Assembly: GCF_014205165.1 (NCBI RefSeq)
Contig: NZ_JACHMZ010000001.1
Span: forward strand, 2,936,501-3,000,500
Source of the DNA: Micromonospora carbonacea
Lineage (GTDB): Bacteria > Actinomycetota > Actinomycetes > Mycobacteriales > Micromonosporaceae
Direction: 5' to 3'
Length of the DNA: 64,000 nt
The position numbers and the translations under genes are program-made. This document shows, piece after piece, positions 63,580 to 64,000 of the stretch. The notes under the pieces are model-generated. The model saw nothing but the letters and a program-made list of their open reading frames with translations. It did no database searches and was not told the origin of the DNA. The stretch's first letter is position 1. Every line of letters begins with the position of its first letter.

Positions 63580-64000
63580 CCGGGTGACCCGGTGACGACG
63601 ATGCCGGCACCGCCGGCCTGATCCGGGTCCGTCGCGGATCCCGCCCTTCCCGTGTCCGGTCGGTGAAGGGGGCTGCGGGATCGACGACGTTCGGCGAAAC
63701 TGGTCAGGGGCCTCTTCCGGATCGGAATCGAGGCCCGGGCGGACGGCCGGGGTGCCGCACCCACCCCGGCCGTCCCGCTCCACCCGCCGCCCCGGTCGAA
63801 GCGGCGTGCGGCACCGGCGACCCGGCGGCGGCTGCGCGGGCGGGCAGGCGACGCTGCCCGGCGCGGCCCGGCCCGACGCCCGTTCCTCCCCGCTGCGGGC
63901 TCGCCCGCCCCCGGACGCGCGTTCGGGGGAGATGGGAGGAATGTTCGGTCTCTTCCGCATTCTCATGATTACGGTGGTTTCAGCGCAGCCGATCCGTGCC
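63580..64000. other. Right-edge non-coding region
   Basis: This 421-bp stretch has a small hairpin ACCGGG-TGA-CCCGGT on the GH9 stop (63579-63593) and no convincing complete gene. At 63941 an ATG opens a frame reading MFGLFRILMITVV and on to the window edge; GGGAGGA abuts it too closely for a good ribosome site. It could be the start of a membrane or secreted protein, but 20 codons are too few to call. Confidence 0.4.

Noticed and set aside
59326..63966. Very long minus-strand open frame of over 1500 codons
   Set aside because: It is a GC-driven shadow over the GH9 and helicase genes; its product is low-complexity Arg/Gly/Pro without domains.
63941..64000. Start of a further gene at the right edge
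   Set aside because: Only 20 codons are visible and the G-rich stretch abuts the ATG, so it is noted in the gap entry but not called.

Overview
The window is about 64 kb of very GC-rich, densely packed DNA from an actinomycete, most likely Micromonospora or a close relative in the Micromonosporaceae. The genus is inferred from gene content (spore-pigment type II PKS genes, Lsr2, an Lrp-type regulator next to a branched-chain keto-acid dehydrogenase operon, a CBM2-bearing GH9 cellulase), G/C-rich third codon positions, many GTG starts, 4-nt stop/start overlaps and leaderless starts. No rRNA, tRNA, CRISPR array, transposase or integrase was seen.

Region 1 (1-3337) is the 3' end of an aromatic type II PKS operon of spore-pigment type: cupin, KS-alpha, KS-beta (chain length factor) and a SchA/CurD-like ABM protein, all overlapping. 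No ACP lies in the visible part.

Region 2 (3639-28560) is the most interesting part: an unfamiliar biosynthetic cluster. A long coupled operon (5839-17088) encodes two carrier proteins, a ketosynthase with a His-to-Asn change, a small ketosynthase-like protein, an adenylating ligase, a complete FabF-type ketosynthase, 4-hydroxymandelate synthase (HmaS), a PhyH-type Fe/2-oxoglutarate oxygenase, a DUF3050 heme-oxygenase-fold protein, an orphan pyruvate-dehydrogenase-type E1 alpha/beta pair and an ATP-grasp-like ligase. It is flanked by a ligase, a phosphopantetheinyl transferase, a minus-strand group (ligase, MFS exporter, sialidase-like protein, SGNH hydrolase) and a plus-strand group (secreted SGNH hydrolase, P450, alpha/beta hydrolase, hydroxymandelate oxidase, hydroxyphenylglycine aminotransferase). 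HmaS, Hmo and HpgT together are the established route from 4-hydroxyphenylpyruvate to 4-hydroxyphenylglycine, but no NRPS is present. My inference is that a 4-hydroxyphenylglycine, -glyoxylate or derived aroyl unit is joined to a short acyl chain made by the discrete ketosynthases, with the ATP-grasp enzyme as a candidate amide-forming step.

Region 3 (28561-64000) is mostly housekeeping and accessory genes: glyA behind a ZTP riboswitch, a metallophosphoesterase, hemerythrin, a secreted subtilase, a histidine phosphatase with nnrD, an acyltransferase-3/SGNH protein, a DUF574 methyltransferase, a stand-alone LigD-type polymerase, an Lrp regulator divergent from bkdABC, a beta-helix protein, a lipoprotein L,D-transpeptidase, an SMP-30-like protein, a STAS protein, FKBP, DoxX, a CBS-BON protein, a DICT/degenerate-GGDEF protein, a DUF2726 protein, a secreted Asn/Gly-repeat protein, Lsr2, Lon with a HAIR operator, a second DoxX, a DEAD-box helicase and a secreted GH9-CBM2 endoglucanase. 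Strong hairpins separate most convergent gene pairs.
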